DNA from: Peptococcaceae bacterium
GTDB lineage: Bacteria > Bacillota > DSM-12270 > Thermacetogeniales > Thermacetogeniaceae
Length of the DNA stretch: 64,000 nucleotides
NCBI GenBank assembly: GCA_023249405.1
Contig: JAHFCR010000006.1
Span: forward strand, 17,688-81,687
Reading direction: 5' to 3'
How positions within the stretch are numbered: the first letter of the stretch is position 1; every line of letters begins with the position of its first letter. Both the position numbers and the translations under genes were made by a program. This document shows positions 52,632-61,670 of the stretch, one piece after another. Below the pieces are notes generated by a model. That model worked only from the letters and a program-made list of their open reading frames with translations, searched no databases and was not told the origin of the DNA.

Positions 52632-53363
52632 TTAATAGCCCAGGCCTTTTACCACCTCGTGGTCGAGTATCCGTTTGCGCTCTCTCCAGTCCGGCATGTG
52701 CACGCTCAGAAACCCGTAGAAGTCCCTGTCATGCCTGGGATAGAGGAAGTGCGCCAGCTCGTGCAGGACGACGTACTCGATGCAGGGCGGCGGGGCCTTG
52801 TATAGGAAGTAATTCAGGTTGATCTTGCATTGCTGCCCGGAGCAGCTTCCCCAGAGGGTTTTCATTTTCCGCACCTGCAGTTCCGGCTTATCGAGGCCGT
52901 GCTTGGCAATGACCGGGTACAGCCGGTCGACGACGGCCAGGAAATATGCCTTGCTCTGCCGCTGCCACCAGCGCTGGAACTGCCTCTGCAAGGTCTGGCC
53001 GTCTCCGGCCCCGGGAGATTGGATGTAAACACAGTCTCCATCCTGTGCGACCCGGTAGACCCTCGCCTCGCTGACGATGATCCGGATCTGCCGGCCCAGA
53101 ATCCGGGTGGAGGCGCCGCTGTGGATGCCCGTTTCGACCTCGCTGGCCCTGGCCTGTTCGAAGTAATGAAGAGACTTTTCCAGCCACTGGGCCTTGCTCT
53201 TGAGATAATCGTCGATCCAGGCGTCCGGCACTCCCAGCGGCGCCGACAGCTTGACCATGCCGCCGGGAAAGACCTTCAGCCGGATCTTTTTGACTCTCTT
53301 GCGCTCGACGACTACTTCAATCTCGCTTGACGGCCTGGCCAGACACAGTTTTCTGATCTCCAT
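52632..53363 (-). CDS. YgjP-family (DUF45/WLM-like) metallopeptidase
   Basis: 243 aa. N-terminal beta-rich segment with RKRVKKIRLKVFPGG, a central basic helical region and a C-terminal gluzincin-like site: HELAHFLYPRHDRDFYGFL, giving HExxH plus a third His five residues later. MKTLWGSCS ahead of it is the usual YgjP landmark. Encoded 3 bp after hsdR on the same strand, a frequent association of YgjP proteins with type I restriction systems. The role is unknown; subunit processing or control of HsdR is speculative. Confidence 0.9.
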   Translation of the reverse strand: MEIRKLCLARPSSEIEVVVERKRVKKIRLKVFPGGMVKLSAPLGVPDAWIDDYLKSKAQWLEKSLHYFEQARASEVETGIHSGASTRILGRQIRIIVSEARVYRVAQDGDCVYIQSPGAGDGQTLQRQFQRWWQRQSKAYFLAVVDRLYPVIAKHGLDKPELQVRKMKTLWGSCSGQQCKINLNYFLYKAPPPCIEYVVLHELAHFLYPRHDRDFYGFLSVHMPDWRERKRILDHEVVKGLGY

Positions 53364-53366
53364 GCG

Positions 53367-56300
53367 CTAATACCTGCCTACGGCTGTTTTCATGAGCCCT
53401 TCCAGGATCAGATCGATCTGCTCGACAGGAAGATCGATCCCGTGCGCCTCGATAAAATCCCAGATCAGATCGTCCAGCGCCTGTTCCATGTCGCGGCAGA
53501 CCGCCACGTTGGTGCGCCATTCGATCTTGGCCCGGTCGGCTATGGCCTGCTTGACCGCCACGGCCAGCCGTCCCATGTCCTCATCCAGTTCCAGCGGCAC
53601 GGCGCCGGTCTCTCCGGCAATGATCGTCTGAATCGATCCGTAAAAGGCCTTGGCGTCGCTGTCGTCTTCGATGCAGGCGGGGTAGTGGTGTCCCACGTAA
53701 CCCTTCTTGAAGTCATCGGCCATCCGCTCCATCGCCAGGAAATACGAATCATCGTTGCGCGACGCCCGGTATTCATCCAGGGTTTCCCTGACCTGTTCGG
53801 AGAACCTCCTGTACAGCAGCGGGTCGTCATAGCGGCAGGTTTCCAGCTCTCCGATCATGCGGGTGCGGATGGCATCCCCCTTGGCGGCCTTGCTCTCCAG
53901 CCTGGCCAGCTGTTCCCTCATCCCCTCGGCATCGTGGATGGAGACCGGCTCCATGACGATCTGGCCCGGTTCGGAAAGCACGAAATTGTTCAATAAATTG
54001 CGAATGCCGTCCTCGTACTTTCTGAAGTCCACTCTCTCGTTGTAGCGCAGCAGCACTGCCCCGCGCAGTTTCTGGAAATCGAGCAGGCCCTGTTTGTATT
54101 GCCGAATCCGGCTCTGCCCGATGGCGGAATATAAGGCATAACTCCCCATGGCCAGGTCCAGCAGGCGGGAGAAGACCGACAGTTTTTCAAAGAACACCTT
54201 CCGCAGGCCATCGTCCGCCAGCACGCCCTGCCAGCCCTCGGCGCTGCCCCGGTCGAACGCCCTCCCCTCGAAGACCGCCAGCAGTTCCCGGTACGCCATC
54301 TCCAGCCTGATCTGCTGGTCGCCGGCGCCGAGCAGGGCGTTTTCGATATCAGCCGGATCGTACCCGTCCAGGCCGGATTTGGCGTCAGTGTACATGTCCA
54401 TGGCGGTGTTCAGCTTGCTGAAGATACCCCAGTAATCCACGATCAGCCCGAAGTCCTTGCCGGGATAGACCCGGTTGACGCGGGCGATGGCCTGCAGCAG
54501 CGAGTGCTCCTTCATCGGCTTGTCCACGTACAGCACGGCGGCCACCGGGGCATCAAAGCCGGTCAGCAGCATGTCCTTGACGATCAGCAGGTCGATCTCC
54601 CCGCCGCCGGTGAAATTGTTCTTGGCCCAGTCATAATAATCCTCGTAATTATTGCCGAAGCGCGGCTCCACTTCCGACCGGAAAAACGCCCCGATCTTCT
54701 CCCTGTTCTCTCCGGACAGTTCGTCGTTCTCCGCCTCGTTATCCGGCGAGATCACCACCGCCGTCCGCACCCCGCCGATTTTTCCGAGCGACCGGTGCAG
54801 GTCGATGGCGGCCGGGCGGGAGGAGGCGGCGATCAGGGCCTTGAACCCCTTGGGCCTGACATAGCCCAGAAAGTGCTCATGAATATCGAAGGCCACCATA
54901 TCCAGGCGCTGGCGGGTCTGGGCCAGGGGCAGGAAGCGGCTCCACTTGCGCTTCATGTCCTCCTGCTGTTCAGCGTTCAGCGGAGCGATGATATATTTCA
55001 GGTAATCGTCGATCTTGACGCCGGTCACATCCTGGGGAATGATCCGGCCCTCGTAGACCAGGGGAACGATCACCCCGTCCTGCACGGCCGTATCGACGGT
55101 ATAGCTGTCGATGAGCGGCCCGAACCGGGCGTAGGTGTTGGACCGGTCCTTTCTGAGCAGGGGCGTGCCGGTAAACCCGATCTTGACGGCGTTGGGCAGC
55201 ACGTCGACCATGAAGTTGTGGAGCTGCCCCGACTGTGTGCGATGGCTCTCGTCCACCAGCAGGAAGATGTTCTCGTCCATGATCCTGGCCTTGCCCCTGG
55301 CGGCAGTGTCGAATTTGTGGACGAGGGTGGTGATCAGGGTCTTGCTCCTGTCGCTCAGCAGCTCGAGCAGGTGTTTGCCCGTCCTGGCGCGGGCCGGGCT
55401 GAATTCCGTCCTGGCAAAATTGTCTCTCAGCTGCTTGTCCAGGTTGATCCGGTCGTTGACCAGCACGAAGCGGGGATTGCCGATCTCCGGGTCGGCGATG
55501 ATCTTCCTGACCAGCATCACCATGGTCAGGGACTTGCCGCTGCCCTGCGTGTGCCAGATCACGCCACCCCGGCTGCTCCTGCCGTCCTCGCCCCTAATGC
55601 GCCTCATGGCGGCCTGGACGCCGAAATACTGCTGGTAGCGGGCGATCTTCTTCACCCCGTTGTCATACAGGATGAAATAGCGGATCAGCTCCAGCAGCCG
55701 CTCCCTGGAGAGCAGCGAGACGATGGCCCGGTCCTGCTCCGTGACCTGCCCGTCGGGACTGACGTTAGCGCATTTTTCCTGCTGCCACTGGCGGTCTCTC
55801 TCCCGCCAGAGGCTGAAGTGCTCGGAGGGCGTGCCGCAGGTGCCGTACTTGACGGCGTTGGGGTTAATGGCGATCACGATCTGGGCGAACTTGTACAGTT
55901 GGGGAATATGGTCAGGCAGCCAGTTGCGCACGTGCTGGGCCACCCCGCCATCCACGCCGGTGCCGGACCGCTTGCATTCGATCACCGCCAGGGGGATGCC
56001 GTTGACCAGCAGCACGATATCCGGCCGGGTATACTTGCCGTTCTGCCGCTCCACCGAAAACTCTTCGGCCACCTGCCAGATGTTGTTCTCCGGTTGCTCC
56101 CAGTCGATGAACTTCAGATCGAAGGACTGGCGGCAGCCGTCAAACAGTTCCTCCTCGTAGCTGCCGCCGCCGATCAGCATGTGGTAGATGGCCTTGCTCG
56201 CCGACATCAATCCCTTAGCCAGGGGAGCGTCCAGATCGCCGATCGCCCTGCCGATGGAACGGTCGGAAAAGGGGGTCTGCCGGCCCCGGTAGACGAAGGA

Positions 56301-56471
56301 CTGCCGCTGCAGAAATTCCCGCAGCACCTCGGGAAACAGCACCCGGTCCAGCCGCCCGCGCAGGATCTCCGCCTGCGAGCGGGCCACGTACTGGCAGCCC
56401 AGTCCCTCCAACACCTTTATCGCCCGGTTCTGGCTCTCCGGACGCTCGTCGAACATTGTGTGGTCAAGCAT
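53367..56471 (-). CDS. hsdR: type I restriction enzyme R subunit
   Basis: 1034 aa motor and nuclease subunit. The N-terminal PD-(D/E)xK nuclease is visible as RPDIVLLVNGIPLAVIECKR (about 150-170). The helicase core has Walker A HTQGSGKSLTM (about 308), the DEAD-like LLVDESHRTQSG (about 405), GFTGTPLL and later motifs including TGFDAPVA and LLQAIARVNR. ATG 56471 overlaps the hsdS stop as TGATG, with AGGAGG upstream. Length is typical. It cleaves unmodified DNA after ATP-driven translocation in the R2M2S complex. Confidence 0.95.
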   Translation of the reverse strand: MLDHTMFDERPESQNRAIKVLEGLGCQYVARSQAEILRGRLDRVLFPEVLREFLQRQSFVYRGRQTPFSDRSIGRAIGDLDAPLAKGLMSASKAIYHMLIGGGSYEEELFDGCRQSFDLKFIDWEQPENNIWQVAEEFSVERQNGKYTRPDIVLLVNGIPLAVIECKRSGTGVDGGVAQHVRNWLPDHIPQLYKFAQIVIAINPNAVKYGTCGTPSEHFSLWRERDRQWQQEKCANVSPDGQVTEQDRAIVSLLSRERLLELIRYFILYDNGVKKIARYQQYFGVQAAMRRIRGEDGRSSRGGVIWHTQGSGKSLTMVMLVRKIIADPEIGNPRFVLVNDRINLDKQLRDNFARTEFSPARARTGKHLLELLSDRSKTLITTLVHKFDTAARGKARIMDENIFLLVDESHRTQSGQLHNFMVDVLPNAVKIGFTGTPLLRKDRSNTYARFGPLIDSYTVDTAVQDGVIVPLVYEGRIIPQDVTGVKIDDYLKYIIAPLNAEQQEDMKRKWSRFLPLAQTRQRLDMVAFDIHEHFLGYVRPKGFKALIAASSRPAAIDLHRSLGKIGGVRTAVVISPDNEAENDELSGENREKIGAFFRSEVEPRFGNNYEDYYDWAKNNFTGGGEIDLLIVKDMLLTGFDAPVAAVLYVDKPMKEHSLLQAIARVNRVYPGKDFGLIVDYWGIFSKLNTAMDMYTDAKSGLDGYDPADIENALLGAGDQQIRLEMAYRELLAVFEGRAFDRGSAEGWQGVLADDGLRKVFFEKLSVFSRLLDLAMGSYALYSAIGQSRIRQYKQGLLDFQKLRGAVLLRYNERVDFRKYEDGIRNLLNNFVLSEPGQIVMEPVSIHDAEGMREQLARLESKAAKGDAIRTRMIGELETCRYDDPLLYRRFSEQVRETLDEYRASRNDDSYFLAMERMADDFKKGYVGHHYPACIEDDSDAKAFYGSIQTIIAGETGAVPLELDEDMGRLAVAVKQAIADRAKIEWRTNVAVCRDMEQALDDLIWDFIEAHGIDLPVEQIDLILEGLMKTAVGRY

Positions 56472-57736
56472 CAAGATACCTCCTGCACGTTCACTCGCAC
56501 GATGCCTGTCAGCAGCAGCTGCAGCAATGCCTTCTGCTGTTTTTTCAATTCCTCAAGATGCTTTTCGTGCAGTTCGATCTCGTGATCTGCCGTGGATAAT
56601 ATTTCGGCAATAGCGGTTTGCTCTGGGAGGGGAGGACACATAAATGAAAAACTGGCATACTCATCAGCATTAATGCCAGGCTGGCCACTTCTTGCAGAAA
56701 TCACGCCTACCCAATTCCAATATTTTTTTGAATTGCACACATGTCTAATAAAATCTGCGTCAGCTAATTGGCTATTAATTCTAAACTTGATCAGGTATCC
56801 CGCATATATTAACTCTCCATCATTAACATTATATAGATAGCTTTTTCCTACGGAGGCGCCAGTCCGCGCAAATACAATGTCATTAACATTGAGCTTGTAA
56901 TTATAACTGACCTTACTATCAACGCAAAGATTATTTTTTTTAATATACTTACCGTCAACATCAATATCAGTAATTCGAAGATATCGCGGCAATTGCTCGG
57001 AAAATTTTGTCGCAGGTGCATTTATTCCATATAGTCCATGGCCATCACAACAATCACCTAGAGTCTTTTGTTGCCAGTTAAGAGTGGACCCAGGAAGGCG
57101 TTTTTTACCAGTAAGCAAATTTTGCAGCAGCCACTTTTTCTGCTGCTTTATTTCGGCGATGAGTTGCTCTTCCAGTTCGATGGCCCTATCCCAGGTCGAG
57201 ATGATTTGGACTATTCGCCGCTGCTCCTTAATCTTCGAAGGGATACAGACCCTGATCCTGTTGAACTCATCCTGACCGAGCGTCCTATTCCTCCCCGCCC
57301 CGCCCGGAGAGGCCAGTTCCAGAAGATGCTTGCCCAGCGGAGTCAGAAAGAAGCTGAGCAAATATTGTAAATCAACATCACCCCGTGATCGCCACATCGG
57401 AAACCGGTGCGAGGCGATCAGCCCCTTTTCGCGGGCGGTGGTAATGCCCACCGCCCGCTCCCAGGCGAAGATAATGTTGATGATCAGACAGCCGTCCTCG
57501 ATCCAGAAAACAGCCTTATTCCCCAGGTCTCGCCCCCTGACAGGCTCCTTGTAGAACAGCCCCTTTCCGTGCGAACGGATGCCGATCTCCCGGTATTCAT
57601 CGTCAGGAAGAACATCTACGGGCCTTCTGACTCTTTCGAGCAGATCATCCAATTTCACAACTGTCCAATCACGCGGGTAATTTTGAAAGTTTCTCCTGGT
57701 CACTGAATATTCGCAGTCCCTTTTCATAACTGTCAT
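56471..57736 (-). CDS. hsdS: type I restriction-modification specificity subunit
   Basis: 421 aa, two target-recognition domains each followed by a conserved helical spacer (ending KEQRRIVQIISTWDRAIELEEQ and LPEQTAIAEILSTADHEIELHE). The spacers pair to set the distance between the two half-sites. The second TRD, about 56620-57060, is clearly AT-richer than the rest of the operon (many AAT, ATA, TTA codons), a sign of recent TRD exchange. The gene begins one base after the hsdM stop. Recognition sequence cannot be predicted. Confidence 0.94.
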   Translation of the reverse strand: MTVMKRDCEYSVTRRNFQNYPRDWTVVKLDDLLERVRRPVDVLPDDEYREIGIRSHGKGLFYKEPVRGRDLGNKAVFWIEDGCLIINIIFAWERAVGITTAREKGLIASHRFPMWRSRGDVDLQYLLSFFLTPLGKHLLELASPGGAGRNRTLGQDEFNRIRVCIPSKIKEQRRIVQIISTWDRAIELEEQLIAEIKQQKKWLLQNLLTGKKRLPGSTLNWQQKTLGDCCDGHGLYGINAPATKFSEQLPRYLRITDIDVDGKYIKKNNLCVDSKVSYNYKLNVNDIVFARTGASVGKSYLYNVNDGELIYAGYLIKFRINSQLADADFIRHVCNSKKYWNWVGVISARSGQPGINADEYASFSFMCPPLPEQTAIAEILSTADHEIELHEKHLEELKKQQKALLQLLLTGIVRVNVQEVS

Positions 57737-59320
57737 CTATAACCCAAGCTCATCGAGGTATCTGGCCATCTCAGCCTCCACTTCGGCCAGCTCCGCCTTG
57801 ATCTTCCGGATATTGGCCTTTGTCTGGTTCAAATCTACCTGCTCATCATCTTCAAGCGTATCGACATAGCGGGTGATATTCAGATTGTACTCGTTGGCCC
57901 TGATCTCGTCGACACCGGCCACGCGGGCAAACTTCCCGACATCCAGGCGATTATGGTAGGCAGCCACGATATCGTCGATGTGCTTCTGTTCCAGGCGGTT
58001 CTGGTTCTTGTCTTTCTTGTAGCGGAGGTTGCCCTGTTCATCCCTGCCGGAGGCATCGATGAACAGCACGTCGTCGCGGTTGCGGTTCTTTTTAAAGACG
58101 ATGATGCAGGCCGGAATGCTGGTACCGTAGAACAGGTTGGCCGGCAGGCCGATGACCGCATCCAGCAGGTTCTTCTCGATCACCGCCTGCCTGATCCGGC
58201 CCTCCGAGGCGCCCCGGAACAGCACGCCGTGGGGAACGACGGCGGCGATCCGGCCGCCGCTCCTGAGACTGGCGATCATGTGCAGCAGGAACGCCCAGTC
58301 CCCCTTGCTGGCCGGTGGCACACCCCAATCGAAGCGGTGATACCGGTCGAGCGCGGCCTCCATCTTGAACTCCCTGCCGTTGCCGGCCATAGAGCTGCTG
58401 TTATTGAAACCCGCCGCCCATTTATCCTGCGAAAAGGGCATGTTGGAGACGATGACGTCGAACTGCATGAGGTTGCCGTCGGAATCCAGATGCAGGGGGT
58501 TGGCCAGGGTATCGCCCCAATAGATCCTGGCATCCATAATCTGGTGGAGAAACATGTTCATCTTGGCCATCGACCAGGATGACCCGTTCATCTCCTGGCC
58601 ATAGAGCGCCAGGCTCTTGATCAGGTCGTTTTCCTTTTCCTTGGCGGTATTTCCGGTCTTGATCAGCAGCGAGCCGGAACCGCAGGTCGGATCGTAGATG
58701 GTGTCGCTGATCTTGGGGTCGACAATGCGCGCTATCAGCTCCGACACCTCGGACGGGGTGAAGAAGGAGCCGGCCTTCTTGCCTGCCTGGCTGGCGAACT
58801 GGCCGATCATATACTCGTAGGCGTCGCCGATTGTGTCGGCCGCCACCTTGCCCTCTTCCGGCTCGATGGCAGACGGGCGCAGGTCGAGGGATTCAAAATC
58901 CTCCAGCAGTTCCCTCAGGCGGGTGTTTTTCTGGCTGTGATTGCCCAGCATGGCCTCGCTGTTGAAGTCGATATTGCGGAATATCCCCGTGAACAGAGAG
59001 GGGTTGTCATCCTCGATGCCCCGCAGGGCCACGTTGATCAGCTCCCCCAGATTGTCGCTGTACCGGTTCGTGTACAGCCAGGAGAAGCTCTGCCGCTCCC
59101 TGATCACGAAAGGCAGCCTGACGATCGCTCTTTCCAGCCTCACCGGGTTGTCGTATTGCTTCTTTAATTCGTCAACCCTCTGCAGATAGGTATCACTCAG
59201 GTATTTGACGAAGAGCATCGGCAGGATGTAATCCTTGTAGTTCGCCGCATCGATAGCCCCCCTGAAGGTATTGGCGCCACGCCAGAGTGCCGCCTCGATC
59301 TCTTTTCTGCCAGTGGCCAT
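57737..59320 (-). CDS. hsdM: type I restriction-modification methyltransferase subunit
   Basis: 527 aa N6-adenine methyltransferase. N-terminal HsdM helical domain (about 10-140), then the SAM-binding DPTCGSGSLLIK (about 210) and the catalytic motif IV read here as NMPF instead of the usual NPPF/DPPF (about 293). C-terminal helices dock to HsdS. The NMPF variant still fits the [DN]xP[FY] pattern. Last codon abuts hsdS; its start abuts the S-like gene upstream, so the whole operon is translationally packed. Confidence 0.95.
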   Translation of the reverse strand: MATGRKEIEAALWRGANTFRGAIDAANYKDYILPMLFVKYLSDTYLQRVDELKKQYDNPVRLERAIVRLPFVIRERQSFSWLYTNRYSDNLGELINVALRGIEDDNPSLFTGIFRNIDFNSEAMLGNHSQKNTRLRELLEDFESLDLRPSAIEPEEGKVAADTIGDAYEYMIGQFASQAGKKAGSFFTPSEVSELIARIVDPKISDTIYDPTCGSGSLLIKTGNTAKEKENDLIKSLALYGQEMNGSSWSMAKMNMFLHQIMDARIYWGDTLANPLHLDSDGNLMQFDVIVSNMPFSQDKWAAGFNNSSSMAGNGREFKMEAALDRYHRFDWGVPPASKGDWAFLLHMIASLRSGGRIAAVVPHGVLFRGASEGRIRQAVIEKNLLDAVIGLPANLFYGTSIPACIIVFKKNRNRDDVLFIDASGRDEQGNLRYKKDKNQNRLEQKHIDDIVAAYHNRLDVGKFARVAGVDEIRANEYNLNITRYVDTLEDDEQVDLNQTKANIRKIKAELAEVEAEMARYLDELGL

Positions 59321-59923
59321 CTAGTCTTCCTCCTCAGCGCTTGTGGTGATGCTCCTCGTTGCCGCCGACATCAGCCGCCGGTCTTCTGCCATCAGGTCTC
59401 CCAATAACCTCTGTCTTTTTTTATGCAGCAGCCACATCCGGCCGATTGCCTCCTGTCTTCCCCAATCCAGGACCGGTATCTCCAACTCCGCCAGCGCTCT
59501 GATGGAGATGGACTTGATGGCGGTGAGAGAGCCGACAATATTGCCGGAGAGCCATGATATACCCTGATTCTCCAGCAGGCAGGCGATGTAAGCCGGGCGA
59601 TAATCCCTGAACAGGCGCACCACAAAAAGATTGCTGGAGAAAACGGTATCGGGCAGATCATCGGTAATCAGTGTGGCAGTAACCGGGTTCAGCCGTTTCA
59701 GCAAAATATCGTCCTTCCGAATGAAATATTCGGCATCGATGGGAGTTTGCCTCTTTATTTCCAGAGTGTTTTGTATATCGTTGAAAACACCCAGGTGGTT
59801 GGGCTGAACCAGGTTGCAGGCGACCATATTTTTGGCATCTACGAGTTCCAGCCGACGGTTATCGGGCAGGCCGATCAAGATCTCGGCAATCGTTCCGAGC
59901 CTGATATTTTTTACTCTAGCCAC
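59321..59923 (-). CDS. half-length HsdS-like (single TRD) protein encoded ahead of hsdM
   Basis: 200 aa. It resembles a single TRD plus its spacer helix: RLGTIAEILIGLPDN at the start, DAEYFIRKDDILLKRLNP and AAIKSISIRALAELEIPV-like entry to a helix with QEAIGRMWLLHKKRQRLL. This is the order found once in half-S proteins and twice in full HsdS. GTG at 59923 has GGAGG 9 nt upstream. It is the first gene of the type I operon, which also encodes a complete HsdS, so it is an additional specificity or accessory subunit rather than a replacement. A decayed S gene is unlikely because the frame is intact and coupled to hsdM. Confidence 0.8.
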   Translation of the reverse strand: MARVKNIRLGTIAEILIGLPDNRRLELVDAKNMVACNLVQPNHLGVFNDIQNTLEIKRQTPIDAEYFIRKDDILLKRLNPVTATLITDDLPDTVFSSNLFVVRLFRDYRPAYIACLLENQGISWLSGNIVGSLTAIKSISIRALAELEIPVLDWGRQEAIGRMWLLHKKRQRLLGDLMAEDRRLMSAATRSITTSAEEED

Positions 59924-59967
59924 CCTCTCACTCCTCCTCAATTAGATCGGACTTCGAATAAAAAGAT

Positions 59968-59997
59968 GCCAAAGCCGCCAGCTAAACTGGCTTTGGC
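59968..59997. terminator. hairpin upstream of the restriction operon
   Basis: GCCAAAGCC / GGCTTTGGC, 9 bp around a 12-nt loop, followed by TTT on the plus strand and preceded by AAAAA. It probably terminates the minus-strand transcript of the 72-aa gene at 60090 before the restriction operon promoter. Confidence 0.5.
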
Positions 59998-60089
59998 TTT
60001 AGCACCCCATCGATCTCCCTTGAGCAAGAACGGTTCTTGGCATAGCTGCATCCCTTAGATCAGATATTACTTTAATCATGATTTACTAT

Positions 60090-60308
60090 TTACGGCTGGC
60101 TGTTTTCCTGGCAACAAAAGCTGCACCTGGTTACTTTCTTATAGATGGTTCCAGCCTTCTCCAACGCCTTCTGGCAATCAGCGTAGAAACCCAGGTAGGT
60201 TTTGCTTCTGGCGAACGCCAGCGATAAGCAAATATTTCTATGGACCTCATGCTCGCCACTGACGACTTGCGGATCATCATTAACATAGTAATGGTGAAAG
60301 ATTTCCAC
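60090..60308 (-). CDS. small Cys-containing protein of unknown function
   Basis: 72 aa from a GTG with an excellent GGAAGGAG site. The N-terminus is EIFHHYYVNDDPQ; the C-terminus holds CSFCCQE, a possible metal-binding knuckle, and an earlier Cys lies at about residue 45. No family recognised. It lies between the restriction operon and the HepT/MntA module, both defence-type elements. Confidence 0.65.
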   Translation of the reverse strand: MEIFHHYYVNDDPQVVSGEHEVHRNICLSLAFARSKTYLGFYADCQKALEKAGTIYKKVTRCSFCCQENSQP

Positions 60309-60555
60309 GGCGTCTCCTTCCTGGAATAGCCCGCATCAACGAAACAGATCTACAAACAAAACCGTAAATATCTTTGTATTTTTGCTAACGGAATTATACC
60401 ACAATATTTACCATAGTCAACATTATTTTTTACTGTTATAGATTAACATCATACGAATAGGTGTATTTTTATGTTACGGCCGGCTTGTCATAATGGCCAG
60501 GCAAAAATGCGAACCCTGTGGACCTTACGGACCGAAGAACCGCACCCCGGACAAG

Positions 60556-60581
60556 AAAAAGACGGAGACGCGGTCTCCGTC
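60556..60581 (-). terminator. terminator of the mntA-hepT operon
   Basis: On the minus strand GACGGAGAC-CGC-GTCTCCGTC is followed by TTTTT, 46 nt beyond the restored hepT stop codon. One arm of it survives in the decayed copy at 35.3 kb. The remaining gap 60309-60560 is AT-rich without a visible gene. Confidence 0.8.
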
Positions 60582-60626
60582 CTGATTCCGTAGTCGCCAT
60601 GCCCACTTTCTGCCGATTACAAAGTC

Positions 60627-60994
60627 TTAACAATGTCCATGAATTGATTCCTCGTCTAGTCTTTGAAGAATATCTGCCGTGGGAGTTTTTAGCTGGGGTA
60701 TGTCACTTTGCAGCGTCTCCCATAAAACGTTCAGTTTGACGCCAAAATACTCATGAATAAGCCATCTCGCATGCCAGCCATCTTCCGCCAGGGAATGTCA
60801 GGATGCTTATCTTTAAATGTCTTGGGAATTTTTTTTGTGGCTTCACCGATAATTTCGATGGCCTTTCTCGTTGCATAGACCGTCTTCAGGTCTCCGGCAA
60901 ATTGGTCTTTGGTCATTCCTTGCGTAAATTGCTCGATGGCGCCTATGGCATCAGAAATATCATGAAGGCAGTCTCTGTATTCGCGTTTGCTCAT
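60627..60994 (-). pseudogene. hepT: HepT-like HEPN toxin inactivated by a one-base frameshift
   Basis: Starts as a normal HepT (DUF86): DISDAIGAIEQFTQGMTKDQ, AIEIIGEATKKIP and DIPWRKMAGMRDG. The frame then runs into a stop 11 codons later. Deleting the frame error (one base missing in the codon after RD) restores LIHEYFGVKLNVLWETLQSD and a natural end at 60627. The break therefore falls inside the R-x4-6-H active site (RDxLIHEY), separating Arg from the catalytic His and the AMPylated Tyr. HEPN RNases are toxic, so loss at this position suggests selection for inactivation. The ATG start overlaps mntA by 4 bp. Confidence 0.85.
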
Positions 60995-61284
60995 ACGTAG
61001 ATTATCTCTTTCAGGATGTGTTCACCGATCCTGGGCTTTAGCTCATTTTTTAAAACAAGATCTACTTTCTTACCTATCAACTCTGACAACTGATCCTCAA
61101 GGTCCATTAATCCAAAGAGGCTGATCGGCTTGGATAAATCGATTAGGATGTCAACGTCACTCTTTTTCTTCTGTTCTCCCCTGACGTAGGAACCGAAAAT
61201 CCCCAACTCATTAACGCCGTATTGATCTCTAAGCAACGGCTTCTGGTCTCTGAGCTTTTTTATGAAGGTATCGACCTCATTCAA
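60991..61284 (-). CDS. mntA: MntA-like minimal nucleotidyltransferase antitoxin
   Basis: 97 aa. The catalytic motif GIFGSYVRGEQKKKSDVDILID contains GS-x-x-RG and the paired Asp of the MNT fold; the later KKVDLVLKNEL carries the third acidic residue. MntA neutralises HepT by adding AMP units to its Tyr. TTG start; weak GGGGATG site. The reading frame is intact although the partner toxin is broken. The first 90 bp are duplicated at 35.3 kb. Confidence 0.9.
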   Translation of the reverse strand: MNEVDTFIKKLRDQKPLLRDQYGVNELGIFGSYVRGEQKKKSDVDILIDLSKPISLFGLMDLEDQLSELIGKKVDLVLKNELKPRIGEHILKEIIYV

Positions 61285-61393
61285 TGATAATCACATCCCC
61301 GAATCCGCTGACATTTCTCTATCATTATATTACCATCTTCTTACAAAATAACAACAGATTGATCTGATTTACATGGAGATTGCAATATTTGAA

Positions 61394-61425
61394 GAAGAGA
61401 GGGAACTGGCCAGTTCCCTCTCTTC
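61394..61425. terminator. 32-bp perfect palindrome, possible terminator
   Basis: GAAGAGAGGGAACTGG followed at once by its exact complement. No T run follows on the plus strand and only a mixed TTC run on the minus strand. It lies downstream of the minus-strand padR and methyltransferase-remnant segment, so it may be their terminator. Confidence 0.55.
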
Positions 61426-61453
61426 GCACCTGGGGGGAGAAGGGTCGCTTCCG

Positions 61454-61591
61454 CTAGTCTTTCCGGCGGATAACCGCGAACCACATCTTCGATCCGTCCT
61501 TCGGAAACTCGGCCGTGAATGCCGGATTTACCTCGCCCCGCACCGGCTGCACAGATTCGACGTCCCAGCCGTCGGCGAAGGCGTCGTACAA
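61454..61591 (-). pseudogene. C-terminal remnant of a SAM-dependent methyltransferase
   Basis: The peptide LYDAFADGWDVESVQPVRGE ... PKDGSKMWFAVIRRKD matches the last 45 residues of a class I methyltransferase of the thiopurine-methyltransferase-like/type 11 group, where FADGWxVESI and KxWxAxIRR are standard. Upstream the sequence is unrelated and no SAM-binding GxGxG exists. A truncated gene end. Confidence 0.65.
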
Positions 61592-61670
61592 CCCCTGCCT
61601 CTTTGGATAGGGAACTGCAAACCTGTTTGGATTTACACTGCTGGTGGCCGGGGAGTTCTGAGCGGTGAGT

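Noticed and set aside
54504..56585. 693-codon plus-strand frame opposite hsdR
   Set aside because: Antisense shadow created by GC-rich codon bias of hsdR; no start signal and low-complexity composition.
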